From Choristoneura fumiferana (taxonomy: Eukaryota; Arthropoda; Insecta; Lepidoptera; Tortricidae): a stretch of DNA of 64,000 nt. The translations under genes were made by a program, and so were the position numbers. The notes beneath the pieces are model-generated. The model made no database searches. It saw only the letters and a program-made list of their open reading frames with translations, and was not told the DNA's origin. Positions 54,611 through 64,000 of this stretch are shown here, piece after piece; the first letter of the stretch is position 1, and each line of letters opens with the position of its first letter. The DNA lies in the NCBI RefSeq assembly GCF_025370935.1, contig NC_133496.1, forward strand, positions 9,878,629 through 9,942,628. Direction: 5' to 3'.

Positions 54611-55629
54611 TTATATGGTCATTTCATTATTCCTACATATCCCTTCTAACAAAGTGTGTTTTTTTAAGTCCTGAACAAATTTAAAACCGCTACATCTACG
54701 TAATGTAAGTAATTAACTCTTATTCTAAATACAGAGACTGCTGAGATCATTACTCTTCCTTTTGGCTTTGCCGTAGTCGAGTAAAAAGGTTATTGATCAT
54801 AATACAATGACAACGTTTCCAAATAAGAAACAAAACTGTAAGATGATTCATAATGTATAAATAAATCAAAATGATTTCGGAATCATTTCGGGCTCGGGCC
54901 CCAATACTATACAAACCAAAAATCCTAAGACCATTTTGCTATCAAAAAAATATAGGTAGGTAGTCGTTAAAAGTCACTGGTTAACCTTAAACCATATCGT
55001 ACACTACTAGTTAACTAAAGTAAGCATCAAATCGATTTTGGTAATTTTCTTTCCAGTAAATTACCGTTAAGCTATAGCGGTAAAAGTAAAGTACCTACTT
55101 AGACTTATCTACAAAACTTTGTATGTATCTCCTATGGATAAGATTTAAAACAATCTACACAAATTTAGACAAAGGAATTCGGTAATGACAATCTTAGTTC
55201 TTGAATAAAGTATACTTTTTGTTTGAAATATACCCGATTTAGTCTGAGTTATGACAGAAAAAAGAAACTCGACACGATATTATAAAGGCTCAAAAAAATT
55301 ACAATTTTTACCCAGTATTTTGTTGTAGTTCATAATTATGATCATATCTTAGGAAAAAGTAAAAAAAATCGCTATTTTACTCGATGTCTTTTAAGATCCA
55401 AAATTAAATGTCTCTTCTTACACCCACTCTTGACACGAAACATGGCCATAATTAGGTCATATTGGAAAGTTTCTAGGAAATCGGAAATACTCGTATCTCT
55501 ATACATAATATACGCCTCATAAGGCGTAGGCCATAAAATTGATGGGCGGATTTGTTTGGTGAAACCAGTGTTGGTTGTAGAAAAAGATGGCAAGCGCAGA
55601 CAATAATAAAAGCATAAATATCTAATAAA
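54611..55629. other. Intergenic, nothing recognised
   Basis: AT-rich with no gene. Worn segments ('gaaatcggaaatactcg') are not classifiable. Confidence 0.4.
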
Positions 55630-55905
55630 CATCATCATCATCAGCCAGAAGACGTCCACTGCTGAACAAAGGCTTCCCACTTAGAACACCACAACGAATA
55701 ACAAGCCACCAGTACCATTACCATGAGTTTACAGTGACCGTACTCGATAGCGACGGCGTAAATTATTTGTACAATTCTCCATACAAATAATTTATGCCGT
55801 CGCTATCGAGTACGATCACTGTAAACTCGTGGTAGTGGTACAGTTCCCCGCAACTCTCGCAATGTCGTCTGTAGTACCTAGTACGAGGCGTGCCAACGCT
55901 TCGTC
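55630..55905 (-). mobile_element. RTE-type LINE 3' end, split by a MITE
   Basis: The left piece (55630-55712) has (ATC)n and 'agccagaagacgtccactgc'. The right piece (55841-55905) has 'cccgcaactctcgcaatg' and 'gtcttccggttcc'. Together they are collinear with 60821-61006. Confidence 0.75.
55713..55840. mobile_element. Near-perfect hairpin MITE inside the RTE
   Basis: 128 bp. The arms 'taccattaccatgagtttac' and 'cgatagcgacggc(g/a)taaatta' pair over more than 50 bp with a short loop. A possible 3-bp TSD CAG lies at 55710-55712 and 55841-55843. Confidence 0.85.
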
Positions 55906-56033
55906 TTCCGGTTCCTGATCGGCACGCGAAGACCATATCTGCAAATAAGCAAAACAAACAAAAGCCAACCTACAAAAAAATAATCGAAGTCGTACGTTAT
56001 ATACCTAACTAGGAGCGCCAAAGTTCGCATACT

Positions 56034-56140
56034 CATACCGTAATTTTTGTCCGAATTATCGTTTGTCATAATTTTTTTTCCACTGAAACCTTAATTTTTT
56101 CTGAAATTTTTAAATGGTCATCCTATTGAAAACTATAGGT
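56034..56140 (-). repeat. Unclassified repeat, second copy (see 1358-1447)
   Basis: The reverse complement is similar to 1358-1447 across about 100 bp, including 'ttatgacaaacgat'. Confidence 0.6.
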
Positions 56141-56636
56141 AAGGTTAGGTTTGTCTTATGACAATTCTGAACAATTACTAGATTCAGAGAAAAACATGTT
56201 ATGACAAACGATCGTTCTGACAAACATTGCATTCGGACTTTCAATAAGTATACAAGCCGATATGGACCCATTCAAAATTCAAGAAATTCATAATTCAAAA
56301 TTCATATTCATGTTTTTCTTACAATTTATGGCCCGACCGTACACTGAATCTGGGACCTAAGTAGGTTACCAGTCTAAAGCGAACAAGCACAAAAGACAAC
56401 AATATTTTTCCTCCCTTCTATTGAGGTTAGGACTTACCTGCCTAAGTGAGGATTATAACAAATGCCCCCATAACCCAGCTAGGGTGACCTGCAGGCTATA
56501 TGAGACGAGCTTTATTTATCTGTGGGAACTTGCCCTTACGTGTCTGGCTATCTCATTAGACCGCAGTCCGGAAGCTAAAAAAACTCACTGAAACTAGCCT
56601 CCATGGGGACACTTTTAGATGGGTCTGTTGAAATCT
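56141..56636. other. Intergenic, nothing recognised
   Basis: 'gacaaacgatcgttctgac' at about 56203 echoes the preceding repeat. Nothing else is supported. Confidence 0.4.
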
Positions 56637-56983
56637 ATACCGGGTGTGGCCTGTAATGTAATACGAGGAAATAATTAAAACATAGATCGTACTCGTCAAA
56701 CTGAACAACATTAGTTCAGCCACTTTAAAAAATAATGGAGTTTTTAGATTTTCCTTTTTTCGTAAAAATTAAATACTGCAATCAATGTACGCCATCCTAG
56801 AACACAACGTCACCTGTCACGCTACAAACATCAAACATTTTGCTTTACATTGCTCCTTCGAATAAACTTTAAGAAAAATTAAGAAACTAATTATTTTGCA
56901 AAGTCGCTGAACTAATGTTGTTCATTTTGACGAGTATGATCTATGTTTTAATTATTTGCTCATATTACAGGCCACACCCGATA
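56637..56983. mobile_element. TIR element (CCGGGTGTGGCCTGTAAT ends)
   Basis: About 345 bp. Both ends carry about 80-bp inverted repeats: 'cgggtgtggcctgtaat', 'aaataattaaaacatagatc', 'actcgtcaaa' and 'gaacaacattagttcagc'. A small indel of about 2 bp distinguishes the arms. Non-autonomous. Confidence 0.85.
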
Positions 56984-57227
56984 TTTGGTTATGGTATGCG
57001 CAATTAAAAAAAAAAAAACAAAAGTGTACTATAATCAACCTCTTGTAAAGCTGACCCTACATAGCAGTACAGGCACAACATCACTTATGATGTGCGTCGC
57101 ACTACCATGCACTGCAAACTTCACATCAGCAAAGTTAGCCATCACCCCCTCCTGAAGGTGGTCATCACCACATTATCCTTAGCTTCATGGAACAAGGGAC
57201 TTTTAGCATTATAGGATATTATCATCA
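56984..57227. other. Intergenic, nothing recognised
   Basis: Contains an A-run near 57006. No gene. Confidence 0.4.
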
Positions 57228-57395
57228 TCACGATAATCAGACGTAGGACGTCCACTGTTAGAAATAGGCCTGCCCATGGACCTCCTGTTGCTTCGATTGG
57301 AAATGACCTGCACCTTGAACCCGCGGCTTTAACCAGGTCATCCGTCCATCTTGTTGGTGGACGTCCTACACTGCGCTCGCCGATGAAGTTGAAAT
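57228..57395 (-). mobile_element. RTE-type LINE 3' end
   Basis: The minus strand codes ERSVGRPPTRWTDDLVKAAG then SRC, with a (GAT)-rich 3' tail. Upstream in the same frame (57396-57519) are about 40 open codons that do not look like RTE; their source is unknown. Confidence 0.75.
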
Positions 57396-57519
57396 TTACA
57401 CAAGCGCCTGTTCCAACCATCTTAGAAGAAAGTCGCGTTAAGGCTGAATAGAAAGCTCCCATTGCTTTTACCAAAGCGTATTTCGCAAGAGAAATTTCTT
57501 TAGCGAAAAACATTACCAT

Positions 57520-58112
57520 TTCCGTGTAGCAGGCGCTACGATATTTTTTCCTGAGTATCTTGTGTTTGATTATAATAAAGGAGTAATTATTTAGTTATAA
57601 ATAACTTTTATTTCATAGTCAATTAAATGTTCAACTGATTTTTTTGGTTTTAACTGTTAAGTATAAATAAATGATTCAATAAAGATTTCAAGATTCAATA
57701 TTTTAGGGACACCTAATGGTAATTTCGACATATTTAGTAGTAACTCGTGCATCTGCTCTTGAAAATCATCATTTGGTAAAGTGGAACTAATGATGAGGAC
57801 CATATTTGACCAACAGAGCGACTACTCAATGACTACTTCATGGGTTAAATTTCAATTACTTTACCACAGTTGCTAAGCAATTTAAGCTCGTTGTAATGTA
57901 TATGGTGAAATGAAACGGGTGATGAAGCACCAGGACCAGGACTCCTCAATAATGAATGTCTCTGCATCAGAAAAAGCAATTTTTCGTAAAAGGTGACGAA
58001 CAGTTGACATTAAACTATTAATTGTGTCTTAGAATATTCACACTAAAACGCGTGAAAAAAAACTATAACAAAAAATTGAACCGATTTAAAAAAAAACTAA
58101 AAAAACTGTGAA
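57520..58112. other. Intergenic, nothing recognised
   Basis: AT-rich. No gene or repeat supported. Confidence 0.4.
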
Positions 58113-58275
58113 AATCATTTTCTACCAGTCTGAAGTCTGTGCCTCAGCACGAGCCAGCAGGAGTGATTGCAACCCAATATTATTATACATAGTAGGTATG
58201 TCGGTGTGGTAGACGGCTATAGGTCCACTCCTGCTGGCTCGTGCTGAGGCACCGACTTCACACTGATAGAAAATT
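58113..58275. mobile_element. Hairpin MITE with GCCTCAGCACGAGCCAGCAGG arms
   Basis: The long inverted arms contain 'gcctcagcacgagccagcag' 'gagtg' and its complement. The outer parts 'ttttctaccagtctgaagtc' / 'gacttcacactgatagaaaa' pair with mismatches. The loop is about 55 bp. Confidence 0.85.
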
Positions 58276-58377
58276 ATATTCATGGTTTTTGTAGTCGGTT
58301 CAACTTTTTCAATGCACACTGTTCAACATAGACTGCCGCTTGTAACTTGTAGCTTCGTGAAATAGGGCATTTTGTTA

Positions 58378-58672
58378 GTAGGTATTGTGTGTGCTTTGTT
58401 TGGCTGTGTGTTTGTGTGTGTGTCTGTTTATGTCACTTCTTCACGCTAAGCCGGCTAGAAGGCTTTGGTTGAAATTTGATAGTTAAAATCTCAAAAACTC
58501 AACTGTTCCGATTAGCATCATGAAATTTGGCACGGTTGCTTTTTGTGCAACGTCAATGAAATTCGGGATGTAATTTTTGGGAATCCCCATGGGAATTTCA
58601 TAAAATTTCGAAGTTTAAATTCAACTGCCAGATTTAATGGTTTACGCATACGAAGCCGCGGGTAAAGCCTAG
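58378..58672 (+). mobile_element. Helitron-like (Lep1-type) element with CTAG end
   Basis: (TG)n-rich start, 'ttcacgctaagccggctaga', 'tcatgaaatttggcac', 'gcatacgaagccgcgggtaa' and terminal CTAG (58669-58672) followed by T. The 5' end is worn. Confidence 0.7.
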
Positions 58673-59342
58673 TAGTGATATCTATTACTTGTGTTCCAAA
58701 TTAGGTTCCTAGAATCAACCTGTATATTTTCAATATATTGTTCGCTGTTTCTGGTTTATTTCCATATTCTAAGTATTTACGGTAGACTACTCTCAAAATA
58801 AAACGATAACACGGCCACATTTCTTGTAATAACAGGGCTCTAGTTAATAACAAAAACAGACGCACTCAAGTGAGGTAAGAAACGAATTATGGTAATTTAC
58901 CTTTTGTACGACTATGTGCTACTACATTGTGGTGAGGTTGGTTTGAATTGGTATCTTTGTTTCTTTCTATTTTATGTATTTTCACACAAAGTGTGAATAA
59001 AAAAAAACCAGCGCGATTGTTCAGTTTCTTCGAGAGTTTAGTTAATTATTCACCTGAAAGATTGAACACAAACCCAAATCTCCGTACAAATTTATAAGCT
59101 ATACAATACAATGACTCTTTATTGTACACCAGAAATAATGAACGATACAGAAAATAGGTACCTACAGTTAATTTCTACCTACATTGATTTGGTTTTATTT
59201 CGCATGTTGTCTGCTGGATGTCATAATTGTCATATGTCAATGTATTTTTTTTATTCTTATCTTTTTCATTTACATGTACTGTGGCCATCATAGTGTGGGC
59301 TATACAGTCAAGTAATATTTTAGTCTCGTAGCTATTTTTGTG
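58673..59342. other. Intergenic with a small LINE tail
   Basis: At about 59100-59150 'atacaatacaatgactcttt' 'attgtacaccaga' is a reverse LINE 3' end like 30865-30940. The rest is unassigned. Confidence 0.4.
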
Positions 59343-59520
59343 TCTGTTTTGTGTGACTCAGTAATTTCACTCTTGTGTGGCCCGGCAGAAGACCAGTGCT
59401 GGTTTTCAACTTCGATATGCTGAGCCGGGACCTTTTTATAGCGGCAACACTTCTTATTATTATTATTTCTAACCTGTGTAATGTGTCACTGCTGTTATAA
59501 ATAAATGATTATATTTCTTC
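59343..59520 (+). mobile_element. LINE 3' end, same family as 9279-9507
   Basis: 'tttcactcttgtgtggcccg' 'gcagaagaccagtgctgg' to 'cactgctgttataaataaat' plus a TTTCTT-rich tail. Its plus orientation defines the 3' end, with the AATAAA-like 'ataaataaatg' near 59500. Confidence 0.7.
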
Positions 59521-59739
59521 TTTTTTCTCACCACTCAAAAATATGTTACTACGGCCTTATTGCGTCGGAATAAGAGTCTGTGGCACTTATTTTTTAAACT
59601 TTGAATAAGTTCATATTTATTTTTACACTAGACTGTATCTACATGGAAAATTACAAAGTAAGCAATAAGCGGCCTTATCGCTTATGCTATAATTTTTAAT
59701 GATATATTTTGGTTAAGGGGACCAACTAATTAAATACCA

Positions 59740-59943
59740 AATAGCTGTAGGCCGCGACTTTGACTGCGAAAAATTTGTCTGTATACCCACGGGAACCATA
59801 TTTCTTTAGGACAAACTATTTTATATCCTTTTCGGAATCAAACTATCGTCGTACCAAATTACATCAAGATTGGTTGAATAAATTAGGCGTAAGAACATAC
59901 CAAACAAAAAACACTCTCAATTTCGTATTTATAATATATTCGT
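59740..59943 (-). mobile_element. Helitron-like (Lep1-type) element, worn
   Basis: The left end 'tagctgtaggccgcgacttt' and right end 'cgtatttataatatattcg' are in the usual positions for a reverse copy. Confidence 0.55.
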
Positions 59944-60820
59944 AAGTATTTATCACTTCAAATATTAAATAAAACAGCCAATTCATTTGAAGTGCATTAT
60001 ATCAAGCTTACATTTAGCCACACGCCCGGATCCAAAATTATCCCTGGTAATTGTTTTCACGCCTGCGCAGTAAGACGAGTTAATGATATTACAATGGAAA
60101 GTTTTCTATATTTAGAATTCAAATTATAAAATATCTTACCCGTGTTTTTCTTGCCTAATTACTATGACCATGTAGTTTAAGTTTATATTACTTTCAGTTT
60201 TTTTATTGTTTTGTATATGTTAGTTTGTTTTTAAGCTGCAAGTTTGCTAGCAAGTAACATCGGCAAGGACAAAACACTCAAAGACTCTACCTATAATTGC
60301 TATACTAGAAAAAATTTGTTGGCTATTTTTGAACTCCATTTTTATCCGTTAGTTCCAGTTCCAGAGATTATTAAAGTACACATGGGTTGCCACTAGTAGT
60401 AAATAAAGTCAAGGAGTAAATAAGTTTAAAACTAACAAGTAAAAGGTTGAAACAACACTTTAGGAAATTAAATTCAGATAAGAAGTTTAATAAACACAAT
60501 TAAGGGTAAATCACAAACTCAATTTTATTACGACACAGTTTCAAATACTTTAGACGTTGGTAAAGTTCCACAGAAGAGTAAAAACCCAGTCTCATGATGA
60601 TGATATAGCAGGAACCTACTTTTGTCGTCGATCTATAAATTATACCGTATTAAAGGTAGAGTTTCCATTTTGTCTCTACTTTCTAGACACAGGTTATTAT
60701 ACAGCTATATTGTTGATCGGACAGCCGTCTCCGTCTTGTGCATATCACAGTTTATAATTGTCATTATCATAAAGAAGATAAAGGCTAATTGAGATTCATC
60801 GATAACTTTATCTGAATTCA
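59944..60820. other. Intergenic, nothing recognised
   Basis: AT-rich with no supported gene or repeat. Confidence 0.4.
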
Positions 60821-61006
60821 ACATCATCATCATCATCATCAGCGTGAAGACGTCCACTGCTGAACAAAGGCCTCCACCTTAGAATGCCACAGTGAACGAC
60901 AACTCGCCACTTGCATCCACCGGTTTCCTGCAACTCTCACGACGTCGTCGGTCCACGTGGTGAGAGGCCTGCCAAAGCTTCGTCTTCCGGTTCGTGGTCT
61001 GCATTC
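60821..61006 (-). mobile_element. RTE-type LINE 3' end with (ATC)n tail
   Basis: 'catcatcatcatcatcatca' 'gcgtgaagacgtccactgc' 'aacaaaggcctcc' then the complement of the VAGNRWMQVAS and RPLTTWTDD-like coding block. 5'-truncated. Confidence 0.8.
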
Positions 61007-61017
61007 AATAAAGGTTT

Positions 61018-61120
61018 TTTTTTATTTGACTGGATGGCAAACCAGGAAGTCGGTCTCCTGATGGTAAGAGATCACCACCGCCTATAAACATCTGCAACAC
61101 CAGTCAACGAATAGTGTTCG
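61018..61120 (-). repeat. LINE 3' UTR-like repeat, reverse (see 8402-8527)
   Basis: A T-run, then 'gactggatggcaaacc' 'gatggtaagagatcaccacc' 'acatctgcaacacca'. It is immediately adjacent to the RTE tail. Confidence 0.65.
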
Positions 61121-61149
61121 TATTGCAGTAAATGCATTCTGTGATCTAA

Positions 61150-61245
61150 TTTCCTGCCATTGTAATTATACATGTCACTGCTGGGAATAAGACTCCTCCC
61201 AGAATGAGGAGGTTTGGGCTATGGTTTTGCCGCGGCCCTAAAATC
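61150..61245 (-). mobile_element. SINE 3' tail fragment, diverged, reverse
   Basis: 'acatgtcactgctgggaata' 'gactcctcccagaatgagga' resembles the SINE tail at 54201-54307. Confidence 0.5.
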
Positions 61246-61483
61246 AATTTGGCATTTCAATCTAGAGCAAACGTGCGTCATTTTCATTCAATGTATGACT
61301 GGTGACGAATAATTCAAGAAACGGTGATTTATTTAATTAAGCATTGAATGGTACAATTGAAGTAAAAACTATCCTAAACTAAACTGAAAAAATAGCAACT
61401 TAAAATTTAACACATTAAGTTACAAATATTAATAAAAAAAGTAGGAGAATAATTAATTAGTAAATTTTAAAAGTCGCAAAACA
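61246..61483. other. Intergenic, A/T-rich
   Basis: No gene. Possibly the 3' part of a reversed retroposon ('gtgatttatttaattaag'). Confidence 0.35.
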
Positions 61484-61610
61484 AAAAGATGGGAGGATGA
61501 ATTGAGGTTGACCATAGGACCCCAATGGATAAGGATAGCGGCAGACAGAAAGCAGTGGAAGGAGTTGGAAGAGGCCTTGGTCAAAAGACACACCGAAATA
61601 ACATTTGCAT
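61484..61610 (+). mobile_element. RTE-type LINE C-terminal remnant, second lineage
   Basis: One frame reads KRWEDELRLTIGPQWIRIAA then DRKQWKELEEALVKRH. That is the C-terminal RWxDD...GPxWxRIAxDRxxW motif of RTE-clade elements, in a version different from the AGSRWM type elsewhere in the window. No start and no RT domain are present. Confidence 0.65.
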
Positions 61611-63840
61611 TTAACATTTTGTGATGTTTTTAGTTTAGATTTTAATTTTGCAGAGGATTTTTTATTGGGAGCAAAAGCTTTATTTTAAATATTTTTTAAA
61701 AATAAGTTGGAGATTGTCGTATTAAATAGCGCCTGTCGACCAAGATCATATTATTCGGTGTGTTTACACAAATTTTAATGAAATATTTACTTAAATACTT
61801 TTTCCTAGAAGTAAAACCTAGCCAGGTTGATTTTTGCTAAAAAATCCTATACTTATTAAAGAATATTTATTCCTAAAGCCTTTCTTTTACGTCCTTTAGT
61901 TAACTTCTAGTGAAATTGAGAAGCTTTGGTTCGTACTATACGCACTTTCCCTTTCAGCGTATCTTAAAGGTTACGCCAAAAGCTCAGACTTATAAAAACA
62001 AAACACAATCGAGCACTATACAAACTCATCAAAAAGAGCGGTTCCACATTTTGTTCCAGAAAAACAAACTAGTACAAACGGTCTCACGCTCGCATCGTCA
62101 ATTTGGACTGTTGTTCAATTAACTCTGTTACTTTCCTCTGTTATTTTATCTTGGTATTAAGCTTAATTGATCTCAACGTACCTGGTAGAACAACTTCTAA
62201 TGAATGTGAACATTTCGTTTCAAATTTCACACGGACAAAGGAAATCTGCTAGTAAATAGTGGCCGTAACATAGTTTAAGACGAATCAGTAGAGACTAGTG
62301 ATGTACCGAATATTCCTACCCGTATTCACTGACATCAGCTGAGAAAACATCGAAACTCCTATGATTTCAACTGATCTTAAAATAGATTCTTTGTATAGAA
62401 TTTTAGTAAATATATAACTAAAATTTCAAAAGGTAAGTAACTGCAAAATACCGTTTGCCTGTATCCAAATGACTTTCAAATATTTAAAATTTACCTAACG
62501 CTTTCAACTGTCAATCTAAGGTCATACGTTAGCGGCATATAGTAAAAAAATGAGATGTTTATCTATATTCAGCGATAGTATTTTAGTAATCCAGTACGGT
62601 CAAAAGCATAATTAAATATATACGTTACCAAGACGTAAAAAATATCTATACACCTTTATGCCACTAAACATAAGGTATTTATATTTTCGCAATCGACATC
62701 ACTAGTATAGACGTTGACGGTCTTTTGTTAAAAAAGGGTTGGTACTTTAACCACCATTGGCCACAGATTTATGTCGTATTCACAGAATTTTCTGGTACAT
62801 TCCGTTCTTTGCAAATCGCTAGCGGCTTTTTACCAAACGACGTATGCTTTATATCCGGAGTCACGTCCATACTTGGTCAAACATTCATTAAGATCCGGCA
62901 AGCCATGAAAGAGTGATTGAGTAACATTCGGAAATCTCAGCGTTTCACTTTTGCTGCTCTCACGCTCGTTGGTCTCATATCCTATTCCTCAATATCTATT
63001 ACATGATGCTCATATACCTCCGCTATACAGCTAATTATTACTATTTTAACACTCGCAGTTTCATTCAAAACAACAGGATACTATTCGTAATTTCTATTCA
63101 AATTTAGATGCAAAGCGTAACCTTTAGCATTTTTTGTTGGTTTGAAGTTGAAATTCAACGAAAATATGAGAAATCCCATCTATAGAAAGTTTAACCTTAA
63201 ATGTATAGTCTTCTACTTTAAACCTGTTTTCGTTTCCACCCAGTCCAGAGACAAGTGGCTTCGTTAACCGTTGGCACGGTATGTGGTGAGATTTCTCGAC
63301 TAATAATCATACATATATAAATATGTAGAACGTACGTAAATATAATATATAAGAGAGAGTGGAAACTGGATTTAAGGCATGTCGGATATGAAGTAACAGA
63401 TAAAACACCGGAACTAAATACAGATGCTTAAAATAGAATTGATAATTGGATTTGTCTCTCGTTTTTTGCGATTTTAATTGTGTGCTCTTAAAGTCTCTTG
63501 TACGATATTATCGATGTTATGGTCGGTCATTTGCATTGCGGTTTTATAAACCAATTACTTTTGTTTTCTAAAGTGTCGGTGAGCCGGCCGCAGTTGTTTT
63601 TGGCTTCCTTTTGCTGGCAAATGCCACAACATATTATAATGGTTACAGGTTGTTACGCATGATTGAGTCCGGCAGTTTCTACTTTTTTAGATGATCATGT
63701 ACTTGTTTATCACTGAGACTCATCTCGTGTCATTTGTTTTTTGGACTGCTGTATTTTATTACATATTACAACAGAGTTACTCAATGCGTTTCTCTAGAAT
63801 TTTTGGCGAAAAAATGATAAACACAAATTCAACACAACGG
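61611..63840. other. Intergenic towards Osiris gene 5
   Basis: More than 2 kb without recognised repeats or genes. The segment nearest 63840 would be the downstream flank of gene 5. Confidence 0.4.
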
Positions 63841-63846
63841 TTTATT
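63841..63846 (-). terminator. Polyadenylation signal, Osiris gene 5
   Basis: TTTATT in plus sense, i.e. AATAAA on the minus strand, about 112 nt past the stop codon. Confidence 0.5.
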
Positions 63847-63957
63847 CATTCAATAAGTTAATAGAAATAAATTAATCAATAAATAATATAAATAAGTCTT
63901 TGTACAACAGAGGTCTGAAGGACTGAGTCCTCACGTAATGTTTTCGTAAATTTCTAT

Positions 63958-64000
63958 CTATTTGCTGTGGCCGGCGTAGCCGCTGTAGGCTAGGTTCTGG
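63958..64000 (-). CDS. Osi: Osiris family protein (gene 5), C-terminal end only
   Basis: On the minus strand the last 13 codons read QNLAYSGYAGHSK, followed by TAG at 63960-63958. The first visible base (64000) completes the codon before Gln. QNLAY followed by a short Gly/Ala/His tail and Lys is the AQxLAY terminus of Osiris proteins, as in genes 1 and 2. The remaining exons lie beyond the window edge. This gene is convergent with genes 1 to 4, so the array changes strand between 53.8 and 64 kb. A fragment this short could in principle be chance, but the motif, the stop and the position beside four Osiris genes make it likely. Confidence 0.8.
   Translation of the reverse strand, partial: QNLAYSGYAGHSK

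Noticed and set aside
3937..58275. Many palindromes considered as a CRISPR-like or regulatory array
   Set aside because: They are not evenly spaced, belong to different families and carry TSD or TIR features. This is a eukaryotic sequence with MITEs.

Overview
The window looks like nuclear DNA of a moth or butterfly (Lepidoptera). It is AT-rich and intron-containing, and it is packed with repeat types I associate with Lepidoptera: RTE-type LINE 3' ends with (ATG)n tails, Helitron-like elements that start with TC and end with CTAG, tRNA-derived SINEs and many hairpin MITEs. The only host genes I can support belong to the insect Osiris family (DUF1676 domain).

Osiris genes. Four complete plus-strand genes lie at 10620-15582 (243 aa), 32679-37317 (236 aa), 49491-51282 (240 aa) and 52283-53812 (243 aa). 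A fifth enters from the right edge on the minus strand, where only its last 13 codons and stop are visible (63958-64000). All four complete genes share one layout. Exon 1 holds a signal peptide and a Cys-x7-Cys-Leu-Lys end, with intron 1 in phase 0 after that Lys. Exon 2 is a polar helical segment, with intron 2 in phase 1 after an acidic stretch. Exon 3 opens with Arg-Gly-poly-Lys, then a long hydrophobic segment, then a His/Gly/Trp-rich tail ending in an AQxLAY-type motif. This is a tandem array made by gene duplication, as expected for the Osiris cluster. I do not assign paralogue numbers. Osiris proteins are secretory or endomembrane proteins of cuticle-forming epithelia, so the genes are likely co-expressed during cuticle deposition. 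That last point is family knowledge, not seen here.

Between the genes. Spacing and intron size vary mainly through mobile DNA. Intron 2 is 4148, 3353, 668 and 427 bp in genes 1 to 4. The largest element is a jockey-like LINE at about 19351-22462, whose ORF2 is broken by several frame lesions. RTE 3' remnants occur throughout on both strands. Several nested insertions can be dated relative to each other: a LINE fragment in a SINE at 9184-9635, a LINE in an RTE at 27211-28096, and a MITE in an RTE at 55630-55905. Long inverted-repeat elements are common, some of them inside Osiris introns.

The least familiar structure is a 775-bp foldback element at 5075-5849 with ATCGA-rich arms. It shares a GC-rich core with two TA-flanked MITEs (25883-26273 and 30944-31454) whose ends are unrelated to it. 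Spans with nothing recognisable are listed as such. All repeat boundaries are estimated by eye.
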